Source: Pseudorhodoferax sp. Leaf267 (GTDB lineage Bacteria; Pseudomonadota; Gammaproteobacteria; Burkholderiales; Burkholderiaceae_C). Taken from it: 33,900 nucleotides of DNA. Of this stretch, positions 6,150-14,411 are shown one piece after another. The DNA lies in assembly GCF_001422405.1 (NCBI RefSeq), contig NZ_LMMV01000010.1, positions 1 to 33,900 of the forward strand, in the 5' to 3' direction. The translations under genes and the position numbers were made by a program. The notes under the pieces are model-generated. The model saw only the letters and a list, made by a program, of their open reading frames with translations, was not told the DNA's origin and searched no databases. Position 1 is the stretch's first letter. Each line of letters starts with the position of its first letter.

Positions 6150-8732
6150 ATGCACATCTCACGCGTGCGCGCCTTGCGCGGCCCCAATCTGTGGAGCCGG
6201 CACACGGCGCTGGAGGCCATCGTCACCTGCGCGCCGCCCGAGCGCTCCATCGTCGACCTGCCGGGCTTCGAGATCGCCGTACGCGTGCGCTTCCCGGCCA
6301 TCGGCACGCTGCGTTCCGGCCCGAACACCGGCCCGGTTGCGCTGGCCCATGTGCTGGAAACCGCCGCACTGGCGCTGCAGGCCCAGGCCGGCTGCCCTGT
6401 CACGTTCAGCCGCACGGCCGCCACGCTGGAGCCCGGCGTGTACCAGGTCGTCGTCGGCTACAGCGAGGAGGCCGTTGGCCGCCGCGCGCTGGTGCTGGCC
6501 GAGGCGCTGATCCAGGCCACGCTGCAGGGGCAGCCCTTCGATGTCGACGCCGCCATCGCCGAGCTGCGCGAGCTGGACGAGGACGAGCGCCTGGGGCCCA
6601 GCACGGGTTGCATCGTCGAGGCCGCGGTGGCGCGCGGCATCCCCTATCGCCGGCTCACACGCGGCTCCATGGTGCAGTTCGGCTGGGGCTCGCGCCAGCG
6701 CCGCATCCAGGCCGCCGAGCTGGACGCGACCAGCGCCGTCTCGGAATCCATCGCGCAGGACAAGGACCTGACCAAGCGCCTGCTGCACGCGGCCGGCGTG
6801 CCCGTGCCGCTGGGCCAGCCCGTCGCCAGCGCCGAAGAGGCCTGGGCCGCGGCCCAGCGCATCGGCCTGCCGGTGGTGATCAAGCCGCAGGACGGCAACC
6901 AGGGCAAGGGCGTCACGGTCAACATCGTCAGCCGAGAGCATCTGGACGGCGCTTTTGCCGCCGCCCAGGAATACGGCGACGTGCTGGTCGAGAAGTACCT
7001 GCCAGGCTGCGACTTCCGCCTGCTGGTGGTCGGTGACCGCCTGATCGCCGCGTCGCGCCGCGACCCGCCGCAGGTGACGGGAGACGGCGTGCACACGGTG
7101 CGCGAGCTGGTCGACATGGTCAACGCCGACCCGCGCCGCGGCGACGGCCACGGCACGGCGCTGACCAAGATCCGCTTCGACGACATCGCCGTCGCGCGCC
7201 TGAAGGTGCAGGGCCTGGAGCCCGACTCGGTGCCCGCCAACGGCCAGCGCGCCATCCTGCGCAACAACGCCAACCTGTCCACCGGCGGCACGGCCACCGA
7301 CGTGACCGACGACGTGCACCCCGCCATCGCCGCGCATGCGATCGCCGCCGCGCAGATGGTGGGCCTGCACATCTGTGGCGTGGACCTGGTCTGCGAGACC
7401 GTGCTCAAGCCGCTGGAGCAACAGCAGGGCGGCATCGTCGAGGTCAACGCCGCGCCCGGCCTGCGCATGCACCTGCTGCCGTCCTTCGGCAAGCCGCGCA
7501 ACGTGGGCCAGGCCATCGTCGACACGCTCTACGGCCCGGGCGAGGACGGCCGCATCCCGGTCGTGGCGGTGACCGGCACCAACGGCAAGACCACCACCAC
7601 GCGCCTGATCGCGCACCTGATGACGGGCGCCGGCCTGCGCGTGGGCATGACCAACACCGACGGCGTCTACGTCGAGGGCCGGCAGATCGACAGTGGCGAC
7701 TGCAGCGGCCCCAAGAGCGCGCGCAACGTGCTGATGCACCCCGACGTGGACGCTGCCGTGTTCGAGACCGCACGCGGCGGCATGCTGCGCGAGGGCCTGG
7801 GCTACGACCAGTGCCAGGTGGCCGTGGTGACCAACATCGGCGCGGGCGACCACCTGGGCCTGAACTACATCACCACGGTGGAAGACCTGGCCGTGCTCAA
7901 GCGCGTGATCGTGCAGAACGTGGCGACCACGGGCTACGCCGTGCTGAACGCGGCCGACCCCAACGTGGCGGCCATGGCGGCCACCTGCCCGGGCCAGGTG
8001 ATCTTCTTCGCGGCCGACCGGCACCACCCCGTGATGGCCACGCACCGCGCCCAGGGCCGGCGCACCGTGCATGTGGACGGCGACGCCATCGTGGCGGCCG
8101 TGGGCTCGTGGCGCGAGAAGATCGCGCTGCGCGACATCCCGATCACGCGCGGGGGCAGCATCGGCTTCCAGGTCGAGAACGCCATGGCTGCCGTGGCCGC
8201 GGCCTGGGCGGCAGGCCTGTCCTGGGACGCCGTGCGCCGCGGCCTGGCCAGCTTCGCCAACGACGCCGACAACGCGCCGGGCCGCTTCAACGTCATGGAC
8301 TACCGCGGCGCCACCGTGATCGCCGACTACGGCCACAACCCGGACGCCATGCGCGCCCTGGTCTCGGCCGTGGACGCCATGCCGGCGCGCCGGCGCAGCG
8401 TGGTCATCAGTGGCGCGGGCGACCGGCGCGACGAGGACATCCGCGAGCAGACCGCCATCCTGGGCGACGCGTTCGACCAGGTCATCCTGTACCAGGACGC
8501 CTGCCAGCGCGGCCGCGCCGACGGTGAAGTGCTGGGCCTGCTGCGCCAGGGCCTCAAGAGCGCACGCCGCACGGGACAGGTCGAGGAGATCCACGGCGAG
8601 TTCAAGGCCATCGACCATGCGCTGGCCCAGCTGCAGCCGGGCGACCTGTGCCTGGTGCTGGTGGACCAGGTCGAAGAGGCGCTGGCGCACCTGGCGCGGT
8701 GCGTGGACGAGGCGCAGACCCTGCCCGCCTGA
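6150..8732 (+). CDS. cphA: Cyanophycin synthetase
   Basis: Makes cyanophycin, the cytoplasmic storage polymer of a poly-Asp backbone with Arg on each side chain, by ATP-dependent addition of Asp and then Arg. The 860-residue product has the N-terminal domain (RALRGPNLWSRHTALEA), an ATP-grasp domain (VVIKPQDGNQGKGV; GVDLVCE; VEVNAAPGLRMHL) and an intact Mur-ligase domain with P-loop GTNGKTT at 476-482 (Lys480), ETARGG, and a C-terminal Mur domain (DYGHNPDAMRAL; GAGDRRDEDI). I chose the ATG at 6150, which has AGGA 9 bases upstream and gives the usual N-terminus. An ATG at 6108, overlapping the cphA' stop as TGATG, would add 14 residues. It lies directly after cphA' and is almost certainly co-transcribed. 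No degradation genes (cphB, cphE, isoaspartyl dipeptidase) are in the window. Confidence 0.95.
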   Translation: MHISRVRALRGPNLWSRHTALEAIVTCAPPERSIVDLPGFEIAVRVRFPAIGTLRSGPNTGPVALAHVLETAALALQAQAGCPVTFSRTAATLEPGVYQVVVGYSEEAVGRRALVLAEALIQATLQGQPFDVDAAIAELRELDEDERLGPSTGCIVEAAVARGIPYRRLTRGSMVQFGWGSRQRRIQAAELDATSAVSESIAQDKDLTKRLLHAAGVPVPLGQPVASAEEAWAAAQRIGLPVVIKPQDGNQGKGVTVNIVSREHLDGAFAAAQEYGDVLVEKYLPGCDFRLLVVGDRLIAASRRDPPQVTGDGVHTVRELVDMVNADPRRGDGHGTALTKIRFDDIAVARLKVQGLEPDSVPANGQRAILRNNANLSTGGTATDVTDDVHPAIAAHAIAAAQMVGLHICGVDLVCETVLKPLEQQQGGIVEVNAAPGLRMHLLPSFGKPRNVGQAIVDTLYGPGEDGRIPVVAVTGTNGKTTTTRLIAHLMTGAGLRVGMTNTDGVYVEGRQIDSGDCSGPKSARNVLMHPDVDAAVFETARGGMLREGLGYDQCQVAVVTNIGAGDHLGLNYITTVEDLAVLKRVIVQNVATTGYAVLNAADPNVAAMAATCPGQVIFFAADRHHPVMATHRAQGRRTVHVDGDAIVAAVGSWREKIALRDIPITRGGSIGFQVENAMAAVAAAWAAGLSWDAVRRGLASFANDADNAPGRFNVMDYRGATVIADYGHNPDAMRALVSAVDAMPARRRSVVISGAGDRRDEDIREQTAILGDAFDQVILYQDACQRGRADGEVLGLLRQGLKSARRTGQVEEIHGEFKAIDHALAQLQPGDLCLVLVDQVEEALAHLARCVDEAQTLPA

Positions 8733-8756
8733 GCCGCCGATCACGGCAGATGCGGA

Positions 8757-8784
8757 TTTTTGGCGCCAGGGTGCGCGCTAAAAT
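8757..8784 (+). promoter_or_regulatory. Candidate sigma70 promoter of minCDE
   Basis: In the 77 bp gap between cphA and minC there is a good -10 box TAAAAT at 8779-8784 with a T-rich, weak -35 (TTTTTG, 8757-8762) 16 bases upstream. It lies 26 bp before the minC ATG. No terminator is visible after cphA, so read-through is possible as well. Confidence 0.4.
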
Positions 8785-8809
8785 CCGCCCTTTGTCGAAA
8801 CCGCCCCCC

Positions 8810-9550
8810 ATGTCCGCTGCACCCGCAGGGCACGCACGTGCCAGCTTCGACTTGAAGAACGCCAGCCTGCCGTTGATCTCGGTGGTGCTCAAGACATCCA
8901 ACCTCGCGTCGCTGTCCCAGGAACTGCAGGCCCGCTTCGGCGACACGCCGGGCTTCTTCGACAACGACCCGGCCGTGGTCGTGCTGTCGGCGATCGAGCA
9001 GGACTCGACGCCGCTCAGCTTCAGCGTGCTGCTGACGCTGCTCAAGCACTACCGGCTGCGCCCCATCGGCATCCATGGCGGCAGCGCCGCGCACCGCGAG
9101 GCCGCCGCTGCGGCCGGCCTCATGGACCTGCCCGACATCTCCTCGTCCGCCGTGGCCATCGCGGCCAGCGAGCCGCCGGCCCCGGCACCCGTCGCTCCGG
9201 CCGCTGCGCTGCATCCTGCTGCCGGCACGATGGTGGTCGACCGGCCGCTGCGCTCGGGCCAACAGGTCTATGCCCGCAACGCCGACCTGATCGTCCTGTC
9301 GGTCGTGAACTTCGGCGCCGAGATCATTGCCGACGGCAACATCCACGTCTACGCGCCGCTGCGCGGCCGTGCCATCGCCGGTGCGCGCGGCAACGCCAAC
9401 GCACGCATCTTCAGCACCTGCATGGAGGCCCAATTGGTCTCCATCGCCGGCATCTACCGCACCAGCGAAGTGGCCCTGCCCAACGACGTGCAGGGCAAGA
9501 CCGCCCAGGTGCGCCTGCTGGGCGAGAGCCTGGTGCTCGAACACCTTTGA
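8810..9550 (+). CDS. minC: Septum site-determining protein MinC
   Basis: Inhibits FtsZ ring assembly away from midcell, carried to the membrane by MinD. The 246-residue product has the N-terminal FtsZ-acting domain (about 10-105), an Ala/Pro-rich linker (about 115-145) and the C-terminal beta-helix domain with the MinD-binding signature RGRAIAGARGN (about residues 185-195) followed by IFSTCMEAQLVSIAGIYR. The frame is open far upstream inside cphA. The start MSAAPAGHARASFDLK at 8810 was chosen because it is the first ATG after the cphA stop and directly precedes the domain. First gene of minCDE; minD begins 32 bp after it. Confidence 0.95.
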   Translation: MSAAPAGHARASFDLKNASLPLISVVLKTSNLASLSQELQARFGDTPGFFDNDPAVVVLSAIEQDSTPLSFSVLLTLLKHYRLRPIGIHGGSAAHREAAAAAGLMDLPDISSSAVAIAASEPPAPAPVAPAAALHPAAGTMVVDRPLRSGQQVYARNADLIVLSVVNFGAEIIADGNIHVYAPLRGRAIAGARGNANARIFSTCMEAQLVSIAGIYRTSEVALPNDVQGKTAQVRLLGESLVLEHL

Positions 9551-9582
9551 ACAAAATCCTCAATGAAAAGGACCTCTACTCC

Positions 9583-10395
9583 ATGAGCAAGATCATCGTG
9601 GTCACCTCCGGCAAGGGAGGTGTGGGCAAGACCACCACCAGCGCCAGTTTCGCCTCCGGCCTGGCGCTCAAGGGTTTCAAGACCGCCGTGATCGATTTCG
9701 ATGTGGGCCTGCGCAACCTGGACCTGATCATGGGCTGCGAGCGGCGCGTGGTCTACGACCTGATCAACGTGATCCACAACGAGGCCAACCTGCACCAGGC
9801 GCTCATCAAGGACAAGCAATGCGAGAACCTGTTCGTGTTGGCCGCCTCGCAGACGCGCGACAAGGACGCGCTGACGCAGGACGGCGTCGAAAGGGTGCTC
9901 AAGGACCTGTCCGAGATGGGCTTCGACTACATCGTCTGCGACTCGCCGGCCGGCATCGAGGTCGGCGCGCTGATGGCCATGCACTTTGCCGACTACGCGC
10001 TGGTGGTGACCAACCCCGAGGTCTCCTCGGTGCGCGACTCCGACCGCATCCTGGGCATGCTGGGCTCCAAGACCAAGCGCGCCATCGAAGGCCTGGAGCC
10101 GGTCAAGGAGCACCTGCTGATCACGCGCTACAACCCGGGCCGCGTGGCCGACGGCCACATGCTGTCGCTGACCGACATCCAGGACATCCTGCGCATCCCG
10201 CTGCTGGGCGTGATTCCCGAGTCCGAAGCCGTGCTGCAGGCCTCCAACCAGGGCGTGCCGGCAATCCACGGCAAGGACACCGACGTGGCCGAGGCCTACA
10301 AGGACGTGGTCGCCCGCTTCCTGGGCGAAGACCGCCCGATGCGCTTCGTCGACGCCGAGAAGCCAAGCTTTTTCAAGCGCCTGTTCGGGAGGTAA
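9583..10395 (+). CDS. minD: Septum site-determining ATPase MinD
   Basis: Membrane-cycling ATPase that recruits MinC and is released by MinE, giving pole-to-pole oscillation. It has 270 residues. The deviant Walker A motif GKGGVGKTT lies at residues 10-18, the switch region contains FDVGLRNLD, and DSPAGIE follows. The C-terminal amphipathic membrane anchor ends FFKRLFGR. The start is the ATG giving [13 protein letters not shown], preceded by AAGGA about 13 bases upstream; an in-frame TTG at 9547 would add an unusual 12-residue extension and was rejected. minE starts 5 bp after its stop. Confidence 0.97.
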   Translation: MSKIIVVTSGKGGVGKTTTSASFASGLALKGFKTAVIDFDVGLRNLDLIMGCERRVVYDLINVIHNEANLHQALIKDKQCENLFVLAASQTRDKDALTQDGVERVLKDLSEMGFDYIVCDSPAGIEVGALMAMHFADYALVVTNPEVSSVRDSDRILGMLGSKTKRAIEGLEPVKEHLLITRYNPGRVADGHMLSLTDIQDILRIPLLGVIPESEAVLQASNQGVPAIHGKDTDVAEAYKDVVARFLGEDRPMRFVDAEKPSFFKRLFGR

Positions 10396-10400
10396 GCGGC

Positions 10401-10661
10401 ATGTCCTTCCTGTCCTTTCTGCTCGGCGAGAAGAAGAACACGGCCAGCGTCGCCAAGGAACGGCTGCAGATCATCCTGGCGCACGAGCGCACCGGCCGCA
10501 GCGTGATCCGCCCCGACTACCTGCCCGCGCTGCAGCGCGAGCTGGTGGCCGTGATCTCCAAGTACGTGGCCATCAATCCCGAGCACATCAAGGTCAACCT
10601 GGAGCGCCAGGACACGCTGGAAGTGCTCGAGGTGAAGATCGAACTGCCCGAAGCGCGCTGA
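10401..10661 (+). CDS. minE: Cell division topological specificity factor MinE
   Basis: Stimulates the MinD ATPase and confines MinC/MinD activity to the poles. The 86-residue protein is of normal length. It has the N-terminal membrane-targeting stretch ([12 protein letters not shown]), the anti-MinCD helix ([16 protein letters not shown]) and the C-terminal dimerisation domain ([11 protein letters not shown]...VKIELP). The ribosome site GGGAGG overlaps the end of minD, whose stop lies 5 bp before this ATG, so translation is probably coupled. Confidence 0.97.
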   Translation: MSFLSFLLGEKKNTASVAKERLQIILAHERTGRSVIRPDYLPALQRELVAVISKYVAINPEHIKVNLERQDTLEVLEVKIELPEAR

Positions 10662-10671
10662 AACCCCAACC

Positions 10672-11145
10672 ATGCGTGCCTGGCTGCTGCTCCTGAGTTC
10701 CGTTCTGCTGCTGGCCTGCACGCGTGCCGACGCCGAGAAGGTCGGCGAGGTCGACACGGCCTTCCAGTGGATCGGGCCGAACCACAAGATCGTGGTCGAC
10801 GCATTCGACGACCCCAAGGTGCAGGGCGTGACCTGCTACATCTCGCGCGCACGCACGGGCGGGATCTCCGGCGCCGTGGGCCTGGCCGAGGACAAGGCCG
10901 AGGCATCGATCGCCTGCCGCCAGGTCGGCCCCATCAGCGTGCCGCAGCCGCTGCCGCAGCAGGAAGAGGTGTTCAGCGAACGCATGTCGGTGCTGTTCAA
11001 GCGCCTGCGCATCGTGCGCATGGTCGATGCCAAGCGCCATGCGCTGATCTACCTCACGTATTCCGAACGGCTCATCGACGGCTCGCCGATGAACGCCATC
11101 ACCGCCGTGCCGGTCGACCGCGCGACCGCCCTGCCGGTCAAGTAA
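10672..11145 (+). CDS. creA: CreA family periplasmic protein or lipoprotein
   Basis: A 157-residue exported protein of the CreA family (function unknown despite its presence near the creBCD locus in Escherichia coli). Family signatures are clear: EKVGEVDTAFQWIGPNHKIVVDAFDDP, then GVTCYISRARTGGI and ASIACRQVGPI. The N-terminus is a signal peptide whose cleavage region LLLAC at 12-16 matches a lipobox, with Cys16 the likely lipidated residue; cleavage by signal peptidase I after ADA is the alternative. It begins 10 bp after minE and ends 7 bp before the MFS gene, so it probably belongs to the same transcript. Confidence 0.9.
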   Translation: MRAWLLLLSSVLLLACTRADAEKVGEVDTAFQWIGPNHKIVVDAFDDPKVQGVTCYISRARTGGISGAVGLAEDKAEASIACRQVGPISVPQPLPQQEEVFSERMSVLFKRLRIVRMVDAKRHALIYLTYSERLIDGSPMNAITAVPVDRATALPVK

Positions 11146-11152
11146 CCGGCCC

Positions 11153-12784
11153 ATGCCCCCCGAAGAGCGCCCCTCGATCCTGACGCCGGACGAGGCCTCG
11201 ACGCCCGACGCCGACCTCTCCGCCCTGGCCCCGCTGCGCTGGCCGGTGTTCCGCATGCTGTGGCTGGTCTGGCTGGCGTCCAACGTCTGCATGTGGATGA
11301 ACGACGTGGCGGCGGCCTGGCTCATGACCTCGCTGACCACCTCGCCGGTGTGGGTGGCGCTGGTGCAGACGGCCGCCACGCTGCCGGTGTTCCTGTTCGG
11401 CCTGCCCAGCGGTGCGCTGGCCGACATGCTGGACCGGCGGCGCTTTTACATCGGCACGCAGTTCTGGGTGGCCGCCGTGGCGATCCTGCTGTGCATCGCC
11501 GTGCTGACCGACACCATGAGCCCCCCGCTACTGCTGGCGCTGACCTTCGCCAACGGCATCGGCCTGGCCATGCGCTGGCCGGTGTACGCGGCCGTGGTGC
11601 CCGAGCTGATCCCGCGCGCGCAGCTGCCGGCCGCGCTGGTGCTCAACGGCGTGACGATGAACGCCTCGCGCATCATCGGCCCGCTGCTGGCCGGCGCACT
11701 GATCGCCAGCCTGGGCAGCCACTACGTGTTCGTGCTGAACGCCGTGCTGTCGGTCGCCTCCGGCTTCGTGCTGATGCGCTGGAAGCGCGAGCACAAGCCC
11801 GACCCGCTGGGCCGCGAGCGGCTGTGGAGCGCGATGCGCGTGGGCCTGCAGTTCGTCGGCCAGTCGCCCCGGCTCAAGGCCGTGCTGCTGCGCATCGCGC
11901 TGTTCTTCTTCCACTCCACGGCGCTGATCGCGTTGCTGCCGCTGGTGGCGCGCGGCCTCAAGGGTGGCGACGCCGCCACCTTCACGGTGCTGCTGGCCTC
12001 CATGGGCATGGGCGCCATCGCCACGGCCTTCCTGATGCCGCGGCTGCGCCAGGCCTTCCCGCGCGACCGGCTGGTGCTGTACGGCACCTTGCTGCAGTCC
12101 AGCGCGACCCTGGCGGTGGCCGTGGCGCCCAACGTGGCCGTCGCCGTGCCGGGCATGTTCATCGCCGGCATGGCCTGGATCGCAACCGCCAATTCGCTGA
12201 GCGTATCGGCCCAGCTGGCGCTGCCGGACTGGGTGCGCGCGCGCGGCATGGCCATGTACCAGATGGCCATCATGGGCGCCAGCGCCTTCGGCGCCGGCCT
12301 GTGGGGCCAGGTGGCCTCGATGACGGCGGTGCAGACCAGCCTCGTCGTCGCGGGGCTGACGGGCGCCAGCGCGATGTGGCTGGCGCAGCGCTTCGTGGTG
12401 GACCTGCAGATCGAGGAAGACCTCTCGCCCTCGCACGCGCTCAAGGTGCCGGTGGCCGAGAAGCCGCCTCTGGCCGGCCAGGTGCTGGTGACGATCGACT
12501 ACCGGATCGACCCGGCCCGGGCCGAGGACTTCGAGCGCACCATGCAGGACAGCCGGCGCAGCCGCCTGGCGCAGGGCGCGCTGTCCTGGCACCTGCTGCG
12601 CGACATCGCCGACCCGGCGCATTACACCGAGCAGATCACCGACGAATCCTGGACCGAGCACCTGCGCCGCTTCGACCGTGTGACGGGCTCGGACATCGCG
12701 CTGCGCGAGCGCAAGCTGGCTTTCCACGTGGGCGAGGAGCCACCGCGCGTGACGCGCTTCGTGATGGACAGCCCGCACGGCTGA
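11153..12784 (+). CDS. MFS transporter (EntS/MFS_3 type) with C-terminal soluble domain
   Basis: A 543-residue inner-membrane transporter of the major facilitator superfamily, closest in pattern to the MFS_3 group that includes enterobactin exporter EntS. About twelve hydrophobic segments run from about residue 30 to 420, with the loop motif FGLPSGALADMLDRRRF between helices 2 and 3. Beyond the last helix, about residues 440-535 form a soluble domain (VLVTIDYRIDPARAEDFERTMQ...) that looks like a dimeric alpha/beta-barrel, known as a C-terminal extension in some MFS_3 members. The substrate is unknown and no siderophore genes are nearby. The gene follows creA by 7 bp. Confidence 0.85.
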   Translation: MPPEERPSILTPDEASTPDADLSALAPLRWPVFRMLWLVWLASNVCMWMNDVAAAWLMTSLTTSPVWVALVQTAATLPVFLFGLPSGALADMLDRRRFYIGTQFWVAAVAILLCIAVLTDTMSPPLLLALTFANGIGLAMRWPVYAAVVPELIPRAQLPAALVLNGVTMNASRIIGPLLAGALIASLGSHYVFVLNAVLSVASGFVLMRWKREHKPDPLGRERLWSAMRVGLQFVGQSPRLKAVLLRIALFFFHSTALIALLPLVARGLKGGDAATFTVLLASMGMGAIATAFLMPRLRQAFPRDRLVLYGTLLQSSATLAVAVAPNVAVAVPGMFIAGMAWIATANSLSVSAQLALPDWVRARGMAMYQMAIMGASAFGAGLWGQVASMTAVQTSLVVAGLTGASAMWLAQRFVVDLQIEEDLSPSHALKVPVAEKPPLAGQVLVTIDYRIDPARAEDFERTMQDSRRSRLAQGALSWHLLRDIADPAHYTEQITDESWTEHLRRFDRVTGSDIALRERKLAFHVGEEPPRVTRFVMDSPHG

Positions 12785-12873
12785 CCGGTAAACGCAGGTA
12801 AAGGTGGGGCCTGCCAGCGAACCGCCGCCAGCCACCCGGGTCTCAGGGCACATGAAATCCGCAGGAAACACTC

Positions 12874-14394
12874 TTGCTTGACGCCGCACTGGCGCACACC
12901 GTCGCCTCGCCAGCGCGCCGCCGGCTGCTCGCCGCCACAGCCTGGGGCTGCCTGGGCGGCAGTCTGCTGCCGGGGTGCGCCACGGTGGTCGCAGCCCCCG
13001 CCGCCGATGAAGACCTGGCCTGGTTGAACCGCATCAGCTGGGGTGCCGACAGCGCAGCCTGGGCCGCGTTGCAGCGCCAGGGCCGCCGTGACTATCTGGC
13101 CGGCCAGTTGCACCCCACCGCCACCGCTGCCCTGCCGGCCCCGGTGCAGGCGCGCATCGACGCCCTGCCGCTGCTGCGCCAGTCCATGGACGGCTGGGTG
13201 ACCGAGCTGGCGCAGCGCAGCCGCGACGCGCAGGCCGTGCCCGACCTGCAGGCCAGGCGGGCCGCGGTGCAGGCCTACCAGCGCGATCTCAACGCGCTGG
13301 CCCAGGACGCCGCAACGCGCACGCTGCTGCGGGCCGTGCATTCGCCGCAGCAGCTGCAGGAGCAGATGACCTGGTTCTGGTTCAACCACTTCAACGTGCA
13401 CCAGGGCAAGGCCAACCTGCGCGCCATGGTCGGCGACTACGAAGAGCGGCTGCGTCCGCTGGCGCTGGGGCGTTTCGCCGACCTGCTGGTGGCCAGCGCC
13501 ACGCACGCGGCCATGCTGCGCTACCTGGACAACGTGCAGAACGCCGGCAAGCGGCGCAACGAGAACTACGCGCGCGAGCTCATGGAGCTGCACACGCTGG
13601 GCGCTGCCGGCGGCTACACGCAAAACGACGTGCAGGAACTGGCGCGCGTGCTGACCGGCCTGGGCGTGCGCTTCGGCGATGCATCGGCGCCGGAACTGGA
13701 CGCCGCGCTGCAGCCCTTGTACTGGCGCGAGGGCCCGGTCGAATTCAACCCGGCCCGCCACGACATGGGCCCCAAGCGGCTGCTGGGCGCGAACGTGGCC
13801 GCCCGGCGCGGCTGGGACGAGATCCTCGCCACGCTGGGCCGGCTCGCGCGCCACCCCTCGACCGCGCGGCACGTGGGCATGCGACTGGCCCTGTACCTGG
13901 CTGACGACCAGCCCGCACCCGCCCTGGTGGGCCGCATGGCCACCGCCTTCACGGCCAGCGACGGCAGCATCGCCCACACGCTGCAGGCCATGTTCGACGC
14001 GCCCGAATTCCCGGCCACGCTGGGCCGCAAGTTCAAGGACCCGGTGCACTACCTGGTGTCGGCCGTGCGCCTGCTGTGCGATGGGCAGGAGGCGCCGCCG
14101 ACGCCGCCGCTCGTGGCCGCGCTGACGCACATGGGCCAGGGCCTGTACAACCGCTCGACGCCGGACGGCTACCCGCTGGATGCGGCCGCCTGGTCGGGCT
14201 CGGGGCAGATGGGCACGCGCTTCGAGGTCGCCCAGGCCCTCGTCGCCCGCATCGGCAGCGGCACGCCCACGCCGGCGCAGGCTGCGTTCGAGGCCGGCGT
14301 CGATGCGCGCACGCGCAGCGCGCTGGACGCCGCCGGCTCGCGGCAGGAGCGCCAGCTGCTGCTGCTCTGCGCGCCACCATTCCAGTACCGCTGA
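12874..14394 (+). CDS. DUF1800 family secreted protein
   Basis: A 506-residue protein of the DUF1800 family, function unknown. Signatures include LNRISWGADSAAW near the start, WFWFNHFNVHQGK and ENYARELMELHTLG...YTQNDVQELAR. The N-terminus carries a Tat-like signal (SPARRRLLAATAWG) ending in LLPGCA, which could act as a lipobox. The start is a TTG with AGGA 7 bases upstream; no in-frame ATG fits. A nine-codon ORF (ATG at 12852, stop 12879-12881) overlaps this start in another frame. The DUF1501 gene follows by 17 bp; DUF1800 and DUF1501 proteins are commonly paired, which suggests that they work together outside the cytoplasm. Confidence 0.88.
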   Translation: MLDAALAHTVASPARRRLLAATAWGCLGGSLLPGCATVVAAPAADEDLAWLNRISWGADSAAWAALQRQGRRDYLAGQLHPTATAALPAPVQARIDALPLLRQSMDGWVTELAQRSRDAQAVPDLQARRAAVQAYQRDLNALAQDAATRTLLRAVHSPQQLQEQMTWFWFNHFNVHQGKANLRAMVGDYEERLRPLALGRFADLLVASATHAAMLRYLDNVQNAGKRRNENYARELMELHTLGAAGGYTQNDVQELARVLTGLGVRFGDASAPELDAALQPLYWREGPVEFNPARHDMGPKRLLGANVAARRGWDEILATLGRLARHPSTARHVGMRLALYLADDQPAPALVGRMATAFTASDGSIAHTLQAMFDAPEFPATLGRKFKDPVHYLVSAVRLLCDGQEAPPTPPLVAALTHMGQGLYNRSTPDGYPLDAAAWSGSGQMGTRFEVAQALVARIGSGTPTPAQAAFEAGVDARTRSALDAAGSRQERQLLLLCAPPFQYR

Positions 14395-14411
14395 ACCGAT
14401 CGGAGCCCGCC

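Noticed and set aside
6159-8744. 861-residue open frame antisense to cphA
   Set aside because: It mirrors the codon structure of cphA in GC-rich DNA, with a His/Val/Gly/Ala/Arg-rich shadow composition and no family motifs; cphA itself has complete domains.
12852-12881. Nine-codon ORF (MKSAGNTLA) as a gene or as the true DUF1800 start with a frameshift
   Set aside because: Too short to call as a gene, and the TTG start with a good ribosome site explains the DUF1800 N-terminus without a frameshift; noted under the DUF1800 finding only.
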